Source: an uncultured Oscillospiraceae bacterium
GTDB taxonomy: Bacteria; Bacillota; Clostridia; Oscillospirales; Oscillospiraceae
Assembly: GCA_934591815.1 (NCBI GenBank)
Contig: CAKTPV010000009.1
Span: 27,881 to 91,880 of the forward strand
DNA: 64,000 nucleotides
Reading direction: 5' to 3'
Below are positions 42,070-50,700 of this stretch, one piece after another (position 1 is the stretch's first letter; every line of letters begins with the position of its first letter). The notes below the pieces were generated by a model. It was not told the origin of the DNA, made no database searches, and was given only the letters and a program-made list of their open reading frames with translations. The position numbers were made by a program, and so were the translations under genes.

Positions 42070-42114
42070 TTGAAAACAGGGGGCTTGCGGTGTATACTAT
42101 CCTAGTTATAGTAT
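42070..42114 (+). promoter_or_regulatory. Promoter of the smc operon with overlapping inverted repeat
   Basis: TTGAAA (42070-42075), 17-base spacer, TATACT (42093-42098). A perfect 7-bp inverted repeat (ATACTAT and ATAGTAT, 42094-42114) overlaps the -10 box and start site, as an operator would. Confidence 0.6.
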
Positions 42115-42129
42115 GCAAATGCGAAAGGG

Positions 42130-45100
42130 GTGAGCCCTATCTACCTTAAGGCTCTGGAAATACAGGGGTTCAAATCGTTCCCCGATAAGACGGTGCTGGA
42201 CTTCGGGGAGGATATCACGGCCATCGTGGGCCCCAACGGCTCCGGCAAGTCCAACATCTCCGACGCCATCCGCTGGGTCATGGGTGAGCAGAACAGCCGC
42301 CAGCTCCGGGGCGCCAAGATGGAGGACGTCATCTTCGGCGGTACGGAGAAGCGCAACCAGATGGGCTTCGCGCAGGTGACGCTGGTCATCGACAACACGG
42401 AGCATATTTTCCCCACCCGCGACGAGGCGGAGGTGGCGGTGACCCGCCGGTACTACCGCAGCGGCGAGTCGGAGTATTACATCAACAAGCAGTCCGTCCG
42501 GCTCAAGGACGTGAACGAGCTGTTCATGGACACCGGCATGGGCCGGGAGGGTTACTCCATCATCGGACAGGGCAAGATCGACGAGATCCTGTCCGTGAAA
42601 AGCGGCGAGCGCCGCGAGGTCTTTGAGGAGGCGGCGGGCATCAGCAAGTACCGCCACCGCAAGGAGGAGGCCGAGCGCAAGCTGGAGCGCACGCAGGAGA
42701 ATCTGGTGCGGATCAACGACAAGATCGCCGAGCTGGAATTGCAGGTGGAGCCGCTGCGCCAACAGGCGGAGACCGCTAAGAAATTTCTGGTGCTGCGGGA
42801 TGAGCTGCGGGTGCTGGAGATCTCCGTGTGGCTGGAGCAGCTGCAAAATATCCGCACAGCCAAGCTGAAGCTGGAGTCCGACGCGGAGCTGGCGGCGGAG
42901 GAGTGCCGCCGGGCGCAGACGGCGCTGGACGCCTCCTATGAGGAGAGCGAGCGCTGCGGCCAGCAGGTGCGGCAGAACGACATGGACGCCGAGGCGCTGC
43001 GCGCCCGTTTGAACGGGCTGGAGAGCGCCGTGGGCGAGGAGGAATCCGCCGTGGCGGTGCTGCGCACCGGCGTGGCCCACAACGAGGAGTCTCTGCGCCG
43101 TCTGGAGCAGGAGCTGGCCGACAGCGACAGCCGACGGGACAACCTGCAGGGGCAGATCGACGGCCAGCTGGCACGGGCAGCCGACATTGATGCCCAGCTG
43201 ACGGCGATGGAGCAGGAGCTGGACGCCCTGCTGCATCAGGCGCAGGAGCTGGCAGACAGCGCCAAGGGCGCGGCAGCGGAGACGGAGACGCTCCGTGCGC
43301 GGGAGGCCATGGCCGTGGCCGCCGCCGCCGATGGGCGGGCGCAGCTGTCCGCCATCACCGCCGGCGCCGCCGAGATCGCCCAGCGCCGGGAGACGGTGGA
43401 GCAGGAGCTGTCCGCCGCCCGGGAGAAGCTGGAAAACAGCGAAAAAGAGAGTAAGGAAAACCGCCGCGCCCTGCGGGATGCGCAGGAGGAGGCGCAGGCG
43501 GTGCAGAATATCATTCAGGGACACAGCCTGAAGATGGACAGCCGCCGCAAAAAGGCGGAGGACGCGGCCGCAGCCAAGCTGAAGCTGACCATGGATGCCG
43601 CCGCACTGGACGACCGTATCCGTCTGCTGACGGAGATGGAGAAGGAGTATGAAGGCTTCTCCAAGGCGGTAAAGACCGTGATGCAGGCGGCGGAGAGAAA
43701 TACGCTGCGGGGCATCCACGGCCCGGTGGCCGGCCTGATGACCACCAAGCAGGAGTACGCGCTGGCGCTGGAGATCGCGCTGGGCGGCGCATTGCAGAAC
43801 ATCGTGGTGGACAGGGAGGAGGATGCCAAGTCCGCCATCGGCTTTTTGAAGCAGCGGGACGGCGGCCGCGCCACCTTCCTGCCTCTGACCGCCATCCGCG
43901 GCGCGGAGCTGCGGGAGGATGTGTCCGGCGAGTACGGTTTTGTGGGTGTCGCCAGCCGTCTGGTGCAGCACGAGGCGCAATACGACAATATTTTCCGGGA
44001 TCTGCTGGGCCGCACCGTGGTGGTGGAGGATCTGGACAGCGGCATCGCCATGGCGCGGAAGTACCGCAACGCCTTCCGCATCGTGACGCTGGACGGCCAG
44101 GTCATCAACCGGGGCGGCTCCATGACCGGCGGCTCTGTCAGCCGCAGTGCCGGCGTGCTGTCCCGCGCCAACGAGCTCAGCCGCCTGACGGAGAGACAGG
44201 GCGCCATGCACGAAAAGCTCCGCGCCGCCGCACAGCAGGCGGAGGACAGCCAGCGCGAGCTGCAAAAGGCGGAGTATGAGGTGCAGGTGGCCAAGGAGCA
44301 GCAGCAAAAGGCGGAGGCCGAGGTGCTGACGTTCCAGACCAAGCAGGATCACTACGATATCCTGGTGGACAGCCTGCGCCTCAGCTGCGAGACCATGGAG
44401 CAGGAGCTGTCCGGCTTTGAGCGCCGCGCCGGCGAGGATCAGGCCCGCATCCGGGAGGTACAGGCCGCCATCGACAAGGCGGAGTCCGATGCTGCCGCCC
44501 TGCGCCGGGAGGCGCAGGAGAAGCTGGCGGGACAGACCGACCTCAACGATGCCACCAACCGGCTGGCGGAGACAGTCAGCCGGAAGAAGGCGGAGCAGGC
44601 GGCGCTGCTGGCGGAGAAGGACGCCGCCCTGCGGGGCGCGGAGGATCTGCGCCGGGTGCAGGCGGATATGGCCGCCGACCGGGCGGGCCGCGATCAGCTG
44701 GCCGCACGCTTCCGGGCGGACAACGAGCAGGCAGCGGCGGATATCGCCGCCCACCAGACCCGTATCGATGAGCTGACCCAACAGGCGGAGACGCTGCGCG
44801 AGAAGCTGGAAAAGCTGGCACAGGAAAAGCTGGCGCTGGAGGCACAGCGCGAGCAGCAGAGCCGGGAGGGGCGTCAGCTCAACGAGGCACTGCTGAACGC
44901 GACGCAGGCGGAGAGCCGTCTGCGGCAAAAGCTGGAGGGCAGCGCTATGGAGGAGAGCCAGCTTCTGGACAAGCTGTGGGAGCGGTACGAGCTGAGCCAC
45001 AGCGCCGCCCAGGAGCAGCGCATCGAGCTGGAGAGCGTCAGCAAGGCCACCCGGCGTATTGCCGAGCTGAACCGGGAGATCAAGGCGCTGGGGACGCCCA

Positions 45101-45708
45101 ATCTGGGCGCTATCGAGGAGTTCCAGCGCGTCAACGAGCGGTATACCTATCTGTCCGACCAGCGGACGGACGTGGAGAAGGCCAAGGAGGAGCTGACCGG
45201 TGTCATCGACCAGCTCACCGTCCAGATGACGGATATCTTCGGCCGGCAGTTCAAGCTGCTGAATGAGAGCTTTCAGGAGACGTTTCTGGAGCTGTTCGGC
45301 GGCGGCAAGGCCCAGCTGGAGCTGGAGGATGAAAGCGATATTCTCAACTGCGGCATCGAGATCCGGGTACAGCCGCCCGGCAAGCAGCTCAAGACCATCA
45401 CGCTGCTGTCCGGCGGCGAGAAGGCGTTTGTGGCCATCGCCCTGTATTTTGCGATTCTGAAGGTACATCCCACACCGTTCTGCGTCATGGACGAGATCGA
45501 GGCGGCGCTGGACGAGGCCAACGTGGTGCGCTACGCCCGGTATATGCGGCGCATCGCCGGGAAGACCCAGTTTATCGTCATTACCCACCGGCGTGGTACC
45601 ATGGAGGAGGCGGACGTGCTGTACGGCGTGACCATGCAGGAGAAGGGCGTCAGCCGCATCCTCACCATCAATCTCAACGACATGGCCAAGGAACTGAGGA
45701 TCAAGTAA
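42130..45708 (+). CDS. smc: Chromosome segregation ATPase SMC
   Basis: A condensin subunit of 1192 codons, the usual SMC length. N-terminal Walker A GPNGSGKSN, then two very long coiled coils, the hinge around residues 510-660 (LRGIHGPVAGLM, NRGGSMTGGS), and the C-terminal signature and Walker B (LLSGGEKAFVAIALYFAIL, FCVMDEIEAALDEANV). It compacts and separates chromosomes with ScpA and ScpB. The start is unusual: there is no ATG. The GTG at 42130 lies inside the ribosome site, while the family start MYLK aligns with an ATC codon at 42139, five bases after GGGGTGA. First gene of a seven-gene operon. Confidence 0.96.
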   Translation: MSPIYLKALEIQGFKSFPDKTVLDFGEDITAIVGPNGSGKSNISDAIRWVMGEQNSRQLRGAKMEDVIFGGTEKRNQMGFAQVTLVIDNTEHIFPTRDEAEVAVTRRYYRSGESEYYINKQSVRLKDVNELFMDTGMGREGYSIIGQGKIDEILSVKSGERREVFEEAAGISKYRHRKEEAERKLERTQENLVRINDKIAELELQVEPLRQQAETAKKFLVLRDELRVLEISVWLEQLQNIRTAKLKLESDAELAAEECRRAQTALDASYEESERCGQQVRQNDMDAEALRARLNGLESAVGEEESAVAVLRTGVAHNEESLRRLEQELADSDSRRDNLQGQIDGQLARAADIDAQLTAMEQELDALLHQAQELADSAKGAAAETETLRAREAMAVAAAADGRAQLSAITAGAAEIAQRRETVEQELSAAREKLENSEKESKENRRALRDAQEEAQAVQNIIQGHSLKMDSRRKKAEDAAAAKLKLTMDAAALDDRIRLLTEMEKEYEGFSKAVKTVMQAAERNTLRGIHGPVAGLMTTKQEYALALEIALGGALQNIVVDREEDAKSAIGFLKQRDGGRATFLPLTAIRGAELREDVSGEYGFVGVASRLVQHEAQYDNIFRDLLGRTVVVEDLDSGIAMARKYRNAFRIVTLDGQVINRGGSMTGGSVSRSAGVLSRANELSRLTERQGAMHEKLRAAAQQAEDSQRELQKAEYEVQVAKEQQQKAEAEVLTFQTKQDHYDILVDSLRLSCETMEQELSGFERRAGEDQARIREVQAAIDKAESDAAALRREAQEKLAGQTDLNDATNRLAETVSRKKAEQAALLAEKDAALRGAEDLRRVQADMAADRAGRDQLAARFRADNEQAAADIAAHQTRIDELTQQAETLREKLEKLAQEKLALEAQREQQSREGRQLNEALLNATQAESRLRQKLEGSAMEESQLLDKLWERYELSHSAAQEQRIELESVSKATRRIAELNREIKALGTPNLGAIEEFQRVNERYTYLSDQRTDVEKAKEELTGVIDQLTVQMTDIFGRQFKLLNESFQETFLELFGGGKAQLELEDESDILNCGIEIRVQPPGKQLKTITLLSGGEKAFVAIALYFAILKVHPTPFCVMDEIEAALDEANVVRYARYMRRIAGKTQFIVITHRRGTMEEADVLYGVTMQEKGVSRILTINLNDMAKELRIK

Positions 45709-45718
45709 GGAGGACCGC

Positions 45719-46588
45719 ATGGGCTTTTTCAAGAAATTCAAGGAGGCATGGCTGGCGTCCATGACCTTCGACAAGCTGGACGACGAATTCTATGAGGAGC
45801 TGGAGGAGGCACTGATCCTTGCGGATATCGGCGCGTCCACCGCTGCCGATACGGTGGCGCAGCTTCGCAAGCGGGTGAGCCAGAAGCTGCTGACCCGCGC
45901 CGACGAGGTGAAGGACGCCCTCCGGGATATTCTGGCGGAGAAGCTGGATGTGGGCGACACGGCGCTGCACGTGGACACCCAGCCCAGCGTGGTGCTGATC
46001 ATCGGCGTCAACGGTGTGGGCAAGACCACCTCCATCGGCAAGCTGGCCGCACGGCTCAAGGGCGAGGGCAAGAAGGTGCTGCTGTGCGCCGGCGATACGT
46101 TCCGCGCCGCCGCCGCCGACCAGCTGGAGATCTGGGCGAACCGCGCCGGGGTGGACATCGTCCGCCAGCATGAGGGCGCCGATCCCGGCGCGGTGCTGTT
46201 CGACGCGCTGCAGGCCGCCAAGGCCCGCCATGCGGACGTGGTGCTGTGCGACACGGCGGGACGGCTCCACAACAAGCAGAACCTGATGAACGAGCTGGCA
46301 AAGCTCCGCAAGATCATCGACCGGGAGACGCCGGACGCCGCCAAGGAGACGCTGCTGGTGCTGGACGCCACCACCGGACAGAACGGCCTCATTCAGGCCC
46401 GCCAGTTCAAGGAGACGGCGGGGCTCACCGGCATCATCCTGACGAAGCTGGACGGCACCGCCAAGGGCGGCATCGTCATCGCCATCGCCCAGGAGCTGCA
46501 GGTACCGGTGAAGTTCGTGGGCGTAGGCGAGGGCATCGACGACCTGCGGCCCTTTGACGCCAAAGAGTTTACAAAAGAACTGTTTTAA
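45719..46588 (+). CDS. ftsY: Signal recognition particle receptor FtsY
   Basis: A 289-residue GTPase that docks ribosome-SRP complexes at the membrane. It has a short N-domain without the acidic extension of E. coli FtsY, then [15 protein letters not shown] (G1), [28 protein letters not shown] (G3), [10 protein letters not shown] (G4) and [13 protein letters not shown]. It begins 10 bases after smc, the common smc-ftsY order in Firmicutes. Confidence 0.97.
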   Translation: MGFFKKFKEAWLASMTFDKLDDEFYEELEEALILADIGASTAADTVAQLRKRVSQKLLTRADEVKDALRDILAEKLDVGDTALHVDTQPSVVLIIGVNGVGKTTSIGKLAARLKGEGKKVLLCAGDTFRAAAADQLEIWANRAGVDIVRQHEGADPGAVLFDALQAAKARHADVVLCDTAGRLHNKQNLMNELAKLRKIIDRETPDAAKETLLVLDATTGQNGLIQARQFKETAGLTGIILTKLDGTAKGGIVIAIAQELQVPVKFVGVGEGIDDLRPFDAKEFTKELF

Positions 46589-46600
46589 GGAGGCGCGACC

Positions 46601-47323
46601 ATGGAACGAGCAGACGGCCGGAAGTATAACGAGCTGCGGCCCGTGGAGATGACGGCGGACTTTACGAAATTTGCGGAGGGCAGCGTGCTCATCCGATGCG
46701 GCGACACGGTGGTGCTGTGCAACGCCTCGGTGGAGGACCGCGTGCCGCCCCATGTGCGGCCCGGCCACGGCTGGGTCACGGCGGAGTATTCCATGCTGCC
46801 CCGCGCCAACCGGGAGCGCAGCCGCCGGGACGTGGACAAGCTGAAGCTGTCCGGCCGCAGCGCGGAGATCCAGCGGCTCATCGGCCGCAGCCTGCGGGCG
46901 GCGGTGGATATGTCCCTGCTGGGCGAGCGCACCATCACCATCGACTGCGACGTATTGCAGGGCGACGGCGGCACCCGTACCGCCTCCGTTACCGGCGGCT
47001 TTGCGGCGCTGGCGCTGGCCTGCCGCCGTCTGGTGGAGCGCGGCGACCTCCGCCGTATGCCCATCCGGCACTATGTGGCGGGCGTCTCCGCCGGCATCGT
47101 GGCGGAAACGCCCATGCTGGATCTGCAATATTCGGAGGATAGCCGGGCGCAGGTGGATCTGAACTGCATCATGAACGAGCTGGGCGAGATCATCGAGATC
47201 CAGGGCACCGGCGAGGGCCGCGCCTTCACCTTGAAGGAGCAGCAGGAGCTGGTGGAGCTGTGCGCCAAGGGCAACCGGGAGCTGATCCGGAAACAGAAAG
47301 AGCTGCTGGGGGAGATACTGTGA
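46601..47323 (+). CDS. rph: Ribonuclease PH
   Basis: A 240-residue phosphorolytic 3' exoribonuclease that trims tRNA 3' ends. Family parts: NELRPVEMTADFTKFAEGSVL, GWVTAEYSMLPRAN, QRLIGRSLRAAVD and DCDVLQGDGGTRTASVTGG. The stop overlaps the next start by one base. Confidence 0.96.
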   Translation: MERADGRKYNELRPVEMTADFTKFAEGSVLIRCGDTVVLCNASVEDRVPPHVRPGHGWVTAEYSMLPRANRERSRRDVDKLKLSGRSAEIQRLIGRSLRAAVDMSLLGERTITIDCDVLQGDGGTRTASVTGGFAALALACRRLVERGDLRRMPIRHYVAGVSAGIVAETPMLDLQYSEDSRAQVDLNCIMNELGEIIEIQGTGEGRAFTLKEQQELVELCAKGNRELIRKQKELLGEIL

Positions 47324-47928
47324 TGAAATTTGTACTTGCCTCCCATAACAAGGGAAAGCTGGCCGAGATGCAGGCCGTACTGGCCGAGCTGGGCATCGAG
47401 GTGGTGATGCCCGCCGAGCTGGGCATCGACGTGGACGTGGAGGAGACGGGGGAGACATTTGCGGAGAACGCCGCGCTGAAGGCCAAGGCCATTATGGCCG
47501 CCAGCGGCCTGCCCGCCATTGCCGACGACTCCGGCCTGTGCGTCAAGTGGCTCAACGGCGCGCCCGGCGTCTACTCCGCCCGCTACGGCGGACTGGACGA
47601 CGACGCGGCACGGTACCGGCTGCTGCTGCAAAATCTGCGGGGCGCCACGGACCGCAGCGCCTATTTCCACACCGCCATCGTCTGCGCCTTCCCCAACGGG
47701 GACGTGCTGACGGCGGAGGGCGACTGTCACGGCGCCATCGCCTTTGCCCCCATGGGCGACGGCGGCTTCGGCTACGATCCGGTGTTTCTGGTGCCGTCCC
47801 TGCGCAAGACCTTCGCCCAGCTGACGCCGGAGGAGAAGAACGCCATCTCACATCGGGGCAACGCCCTGCGGACATTTGCGGCGGAGCTGAAGGAATATCT
47901 GACCAATAACGGAAGTTTGGAGAAATAA
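47323..47928 (+). CDS. rdgB: dITP/XTP pyrophosphatase (RdgB/HAM1)
   Basis: A 201-residue enzyme that removes non-canonical purine triphosphates. It has the start FVLASHNKGKLAEM, the metal site ADDSGLCV, APGVYSARYGG and the C-terminal GGFGYDPVFLVP and SHRGNALR. ATG 47323 overlaps the rph stop as TGATG; GTG 47320 is an alternative. The rph-rdgB pair is common in Firmicutes. Confidence 0.95.
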   Translation: MKFVLASHNKGKLAEMQAVLAELGIEVVMPAELGIDVDVEETGETFAENAALKAKAIMAASGLPAIADDSGLCVKWLNGAPGVYSARYGGLDDDAARYRLLLQNLRGATDRSAYFHTAIVCAFPNGDVLTAEGDCHGAIAFAPMGDGGFGYDPVFLVPSLRKTFAQLTPEEKNAISHRGNALRTFAAELKEYLTNNGSLEK

Positions 47929-47931
47929 GCT

Positions 47932-48252
47932 ATGGAACTGACAAGCAAACAGAGGGCCCAGCTGCGGGGCCTTGCCAATGACATCGACACCATCGTGCAG
48001 GTGGGAAAGGACGGCATCGGCGACAACCTGATCAAGCAGGTCAACGATGCGCTGGAGGCGCGGGAGCTCATCAAGGGCCGCGTGCTGGAGAACTCCTTGC
48101 TCACCGCACGGGAGGCGGCGGAGCAGCTGTCTGTTGCCGCCCGCTGCGAGGTGGTGCAGGTCATCGGCAGCAAGTTCGTGCTCTATCGGATGCAGCACGA
48201 CAAGAGCAAGCGGAAGATCGAGCTGGTGAAGGCCAGACGCACCGCCAACTGA
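47932..48252 (+). CDS. yhbY: CRM-domain RNA-binding protein, YhbY family
   Basis: A 106-residue single CRM domain: LTSKQRAQLRGLANDIDTIVQVGKDGI with the GxxG loop (DGIG), then VLENSLLTAREAAEQL and VQVIGSKFVLYR. These proteins associate with pre-50S ribosomal subunits. Three bases separate it from rdgB, one base from nadD. Confidence 0.93.
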   Translation: MELTSKQRAQLRGLANDIDTIVQVGKDGIGDNLIKQVNDALEARELIKGRVLENSLLTAREAAEQLSVAARCEVVQVIGSKFVLYRMQHDKSKRKIELVKARRTAN

Positions 48253-48253
48253 G

Positions 48254-49447
48254 ATGAGGATCGGCATTTACGGCGGGACCTTCGACCCGCCCCACAACGG
48301 GCATATCGCGGCGGCGAAGGCCGCCATGGAGCGGCTGGCGCTGGACAAGCTGCTGCTGATCCCCACGTTCATCCCGCCCCACAAGGCACTGCCGGCGGGG
48401 GCGGCGTCGCCCGCCCAGCGCCACGATATGGCGGTGCTGGCCACGGCGGAGCTGGGCAAAAAAGCCGAGGTGCTGGACGTGGAGCTGGAACGCGGCGGCC
48501 CCAGCTATACATGGGAGACACTGCACCTGCTGCGGGAGCGGTATCCGGAGGATGAGCTGTGGCTGCTGATGGGCTCGGATATGTTTCTGACCCTGCAGGA
48601 CTGGCGGGAGCCGCAGCAGGTGATGGCGCTGGCCCGCATCGGCGCGTTCAGCCGATTGGAGAGCGGCGAGGAGGCGGCGTTTGCCCGGCAGAAGGCGTTT
48701 CTGGAGCGGGAGTACGGTGCGGACGTGACCATCATCCCCAACCCGCAGGTGGTGGAGCTGTCCTCCACGGAGGCGCGGCAGACGCTGGCGCAGGGGGGCG
48801 GTGCAGATATCCTACCCGCCGCCGTGTACGGCTATATCCTGCGGGAGAGGCTGTACGGCACCCATAGGGAGCTGACGGGGCTGACGCCGGACGAGCTGCG
48901 GCCCATTGCCCTGAGCTATCTCAAGCCCAAGCGGATGCCCCATGTGCTGGGCACGGAGCAGGAGGCGGTACGGCTCACCCGGCGCTACGGCGGCGACGAG
49001 ACGCAGGCCCGCATCGCGGCGCTGCTCCACGACTGCACGAAAAAGCTGGAGCTGCCGGAGCAGCTGGCGCTGTGCAAGCAGTACGGCATCGAGCTGGACG
49101 AGCTGGAGCAAAAGGCGCTGAAGCTGCTGCACAGCAAGACCGGCGCGGCCATCGCCCGCAGCGTGTTCGGCGTGGAGGACGCGGTGTACGACGCCATCTG
49201 GTATCACACCACCGGTAAGCCGGACATGACCCGGCTGGAGAAGATCCTCTATCTGGCGGACTACATCGAGCCCAGCCGGGATTTCCCCGGCGTGGAGGAG
49301 CTGCGGAGGGCCGTGTACGAGGATCTGGACCACGGCCTGCTGCTGGGGCTGAGCATGACCATACAGGAGATGGAGGAGATGGGGAATCCCGTCCACCATC
49401 AGACCCGTGATGCGCGGGACTATTTATTGAAAAGAGGGATACGATGA
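48254..49447 (+). CDS. nadD: NadD-YqeK fusion: nicotinate-nucleotide adenylyltransferase with HD hydrolase domain
   Basis: A 397-residue bifunctional protein. Residues 1-200 are NadD, which makes NaAD from NaMN and ATP: GIYGGTFDPPHNGH with the nucleotidyltransferase HxGH-like site, and the later ISSTEAR-like VELSSTEARQTL. Residues 210-397 are a YqeK-type HD domain (HVLGTEQEAVRL, ALLHDCTKK, HSKTGAAIA, YHTTGKPDM, YLADYIEP), a family that cleaves Ap4A. In most Firmicutes these are two adjacent genes; here no stop or start lies between them. It overlaps rsfS by four bases. Confidence 0.95.
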   Translation: MRIGIYGGTFDPPHNGHIAAAKAAMERLALDKLLLIPTFIPPHKALPAGAASPAQRHDMAVLATAELGKKAEVLDVELERGGPSYTWETLHLLRERYPEDELWLLMGSDMFLTLQDWREPQQVMALARIGAFSRLESGEEAAFARQKAFLEREYGADVTIIPNPQVVELSSTEARQTLAQGGGADILPAAVYGYILRERLYGTHRELTGLTPDELRPIALSYLKPKRMPHVLGTEQEAVRLTRRYGGDETQARIAALLHDCTKKLELPEQLALCKQYGIELDELEQKALKLLHSKTGAAIARSVFGVEDAVYDAIWYHTTGKPDMTRLEKILYLADYIEPSRDFPGVEELRRAVYEDLDHGLLLGLSMTIQEMEEMGNPVHHQTRDARDYLLKRGIR

Positions 49448-49812
49448 AAACACCGAAGGAATTGGCACTGCTGGCGGCCCGCGCGCTGTCGGATAAGAAG
49501 GGCAAGGAGATCCAGGCGCTGGAGATCGCCGATCTGACCACACTGGCGGATTATTTCGTGCTGGCCACCGGCTCCAGCAACACCCAGATCAACGCGCTGG
49601 TGGACAACGTGGAGAAGGTGCTGCACGAGGAGGCCGGCGAGGAGCCGCTGCACCGGGAGGGCTACCGCGGCGGCACTTGGGTGCTGCTGGACTACGGCTG
49701 CATCGCCGTCCATGTGTTCAACCACGAGGCCCGGGAGTTCTACGGCCTGGAGCGTCTGTGGCGGGACGGCAAGCCGCTGGATCTGACCGGCGTCACCGAC
49801 GAGCGGGAATAA
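49444..49812 (+). CDS. rsfS: Ribosomal silencing factor RsfS
   Basis: A 122-residue protein that binds L14 and blocks joining of ribosomal subunits when nutrients run low. Family motifs: ALEIADLTTLADYFVLATGSSNTQ and GTWVLLDYGCIAVHVFNHEAREFYGLERLW. Last gene of the smc operon, followed by a strong terminator. Confidence 0.96.
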   Translation: MKTPKELALLAARALSDKKGKEIQALEIADLTTLADYFVLATGSSNTQINALVDNVEKVLHEEAGEEPLHREGYRGGTWVLLDYGCIAVHVFNHEAREFYGLERLWRDGKPLDLTGVTDERE

Positions 49813-49823
49813 GCAAAATAGAT

Positions 49824-49858
49824 AAAGCATCAGGCCGCTGAAAGCGGCCTGATGCTTT
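49824..49858. terminator. Terminator of the smc operon and of the XRE gene
   Basis: Perfect 16-bp stem (49824-49839 with 49843-49858) flanked by A and T runs; works for both converging transcripts. Confidence 0.9.
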
Positions 49859-49869
49859 ATTTGGAAGAT

Positions 49870-50091
49870 TCACTTTTTCCGCGGATACGGCTGCACCGTG
49901 TCGGTGCGGCACAGAAGATAGTCTACGCTGACACCGTAAAGATCGGCCAGCGCACACAGCAGGTCATCGGTCAGCGGCTGTGTCCCGGTCTCCACATAGC
50001 TATATTTGCGCTGCGTAATGCCGATGGCCTCCGCCACCTGCTGCTGTGTCATGTCATGGTCATCCCGCAGATCCTTGATGCGGTTCTTCAT
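49870..50091 (-). CDS. XRE-family helix-turn-helix repressor
   Basis: A 73-residue single-domain regulator: IKDLRDDHDMTQQQVAEAIGITQRKYSYVETG covers helices 1-4 of the Cro/C1 fold, followed by LCALADLYGVSVDYLL. The ATG at 50091 follows GGGGGTG. Two AGATA-type inverted repeats lie in the divergent region over the promoter of the next gene, which suggests self- and cross-repression. Confidence 0.85.
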   Translation of the reverse strand: MKNRIKDLRDDHDMTQQQVAEAIGITQRKYSYVETGTQPLTDDLLCALADLYGVSVDYLLCRTDTVQPYPRKK

Positions 50092-50135
50092 GCCAACACC
50101 CCCGTTGCCAGATAGTCCTGCCGACACTATAAGGT

Positions 50136-50180
50136 AGATAAAATTTATCTGTTGACATATAGACAAAATCTATCTAAAAT
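50136..50180 (+). promoter_or_regulatory. Promoter of the 64-residue gene with two XRE operators
   Basis: Consensus promoter TTGACA (50152-50157), 17-base spacer, TAAAAT (50175-50180). Operator A is a perfect repeat AGATAAA-A-TTTATCT (50136-50150) abutting the -35 box. Operator B is an imperfect version (50161-50175) inside the spacer, 25 bp away. Confidence 0.7.
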
Positions 50181-50200
50181 AAGGCGGAGGGGGTGGGAAA

Positions 50201-50395
50201 ATGGCAGACTATAAGGCCATGTATCTGGCGGCGATGGACGCCATGGAGCAGGCGGTGACGCTGCTCATCGAGGCCCAGTGCAGGTGCGAGGAGCTGTATG
50301 TGACCTCCTGCGCCCGCGAGGAGGAGCTGCTGCGTAAAAATTGTCATTTTGACGAAATACAGGGCTTGACAATCGGCAAAAAAGAGATAAAATAA
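50201..50395 (+). CDS. Small acidic protein controlled by the XRE gene
   Basis: A 64-residue mostly helical protein (DYKAMYLAAMDAMEQAVTLLIEAQ, then CRCEELYVTSCAREEELL) with four Cys. GGCGGAGGGGGTG precedes the ATG. No known family. Helix pattern suggests coiled-coil pairing. It lies between an XRE gene and the leuS T-box leader. Confidence 0.6.
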   Translation: MADYKAMYLAAMDAMEQAVTLLIEAQCRCEELYVTSCAREEELLRKNCHFDEIQGLTIGKKEIK

Positions 50396-50404
50396 GCTGT
50401 AATA

Positions 50405-50666
50405 TCGCAATATGCGAGGATGGGAAAAAGACGAGGCAGGCCCGCCGAAAGAGAGCCGGCGGCTGGTGTGAGCCGGTGGGGGCGCTTCGTTGTACTGGCC
50501 CCGGAGCATTCCGCCTGAACAGGGCGGGACGGAGGCGCACCGTTACAGGCGTGGCCCCTTGTAAGAGGGGAACTGAGCGCCGCGCAGGCAACTGGCGGCG
50601 ATAGCAGGGTGGTAACACGTTTTGACACGTCCCTGACCGTTGAAAACGGTCAGGGACGTTTTTTTG
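50405..50666 (+). ncRNA. T-box leader of leuS
   Basis: A tRNA-sensing riboswitch. The T-box core AGCAGGGTGGTAACACG (about 50604-50619) is clear, preceded by GCAACTGGCGGCGATAG-type antiterminator sequence, and followed by the competing terminator: 15-bp stem (50627-50641 with 50645-50659) and seven T. The 5' part forms the large stem I region (50410-50520). The likely specifier codon is CTG (Leu) at 50495-50497 in GTACTGGCC; that position is inferred. Uncharged tRNA-Leu would stabilise the antiterminator and let leuS be transcribed. Confidence 0.92.
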
Positions 50667-50700
50667 TAAGCACACAAATTCAGATAGAAGGAGAAACAGC

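Noticed and set aside
42106..45774. 1222-codon open frame antisense to smc
   Set aside because: It mirrors the coiled-coil codons of smc, has a Leu/Gln/His/Arg-rich composition with no domain, and lacks a ribosome site. GC-rich genes often show such shadows.
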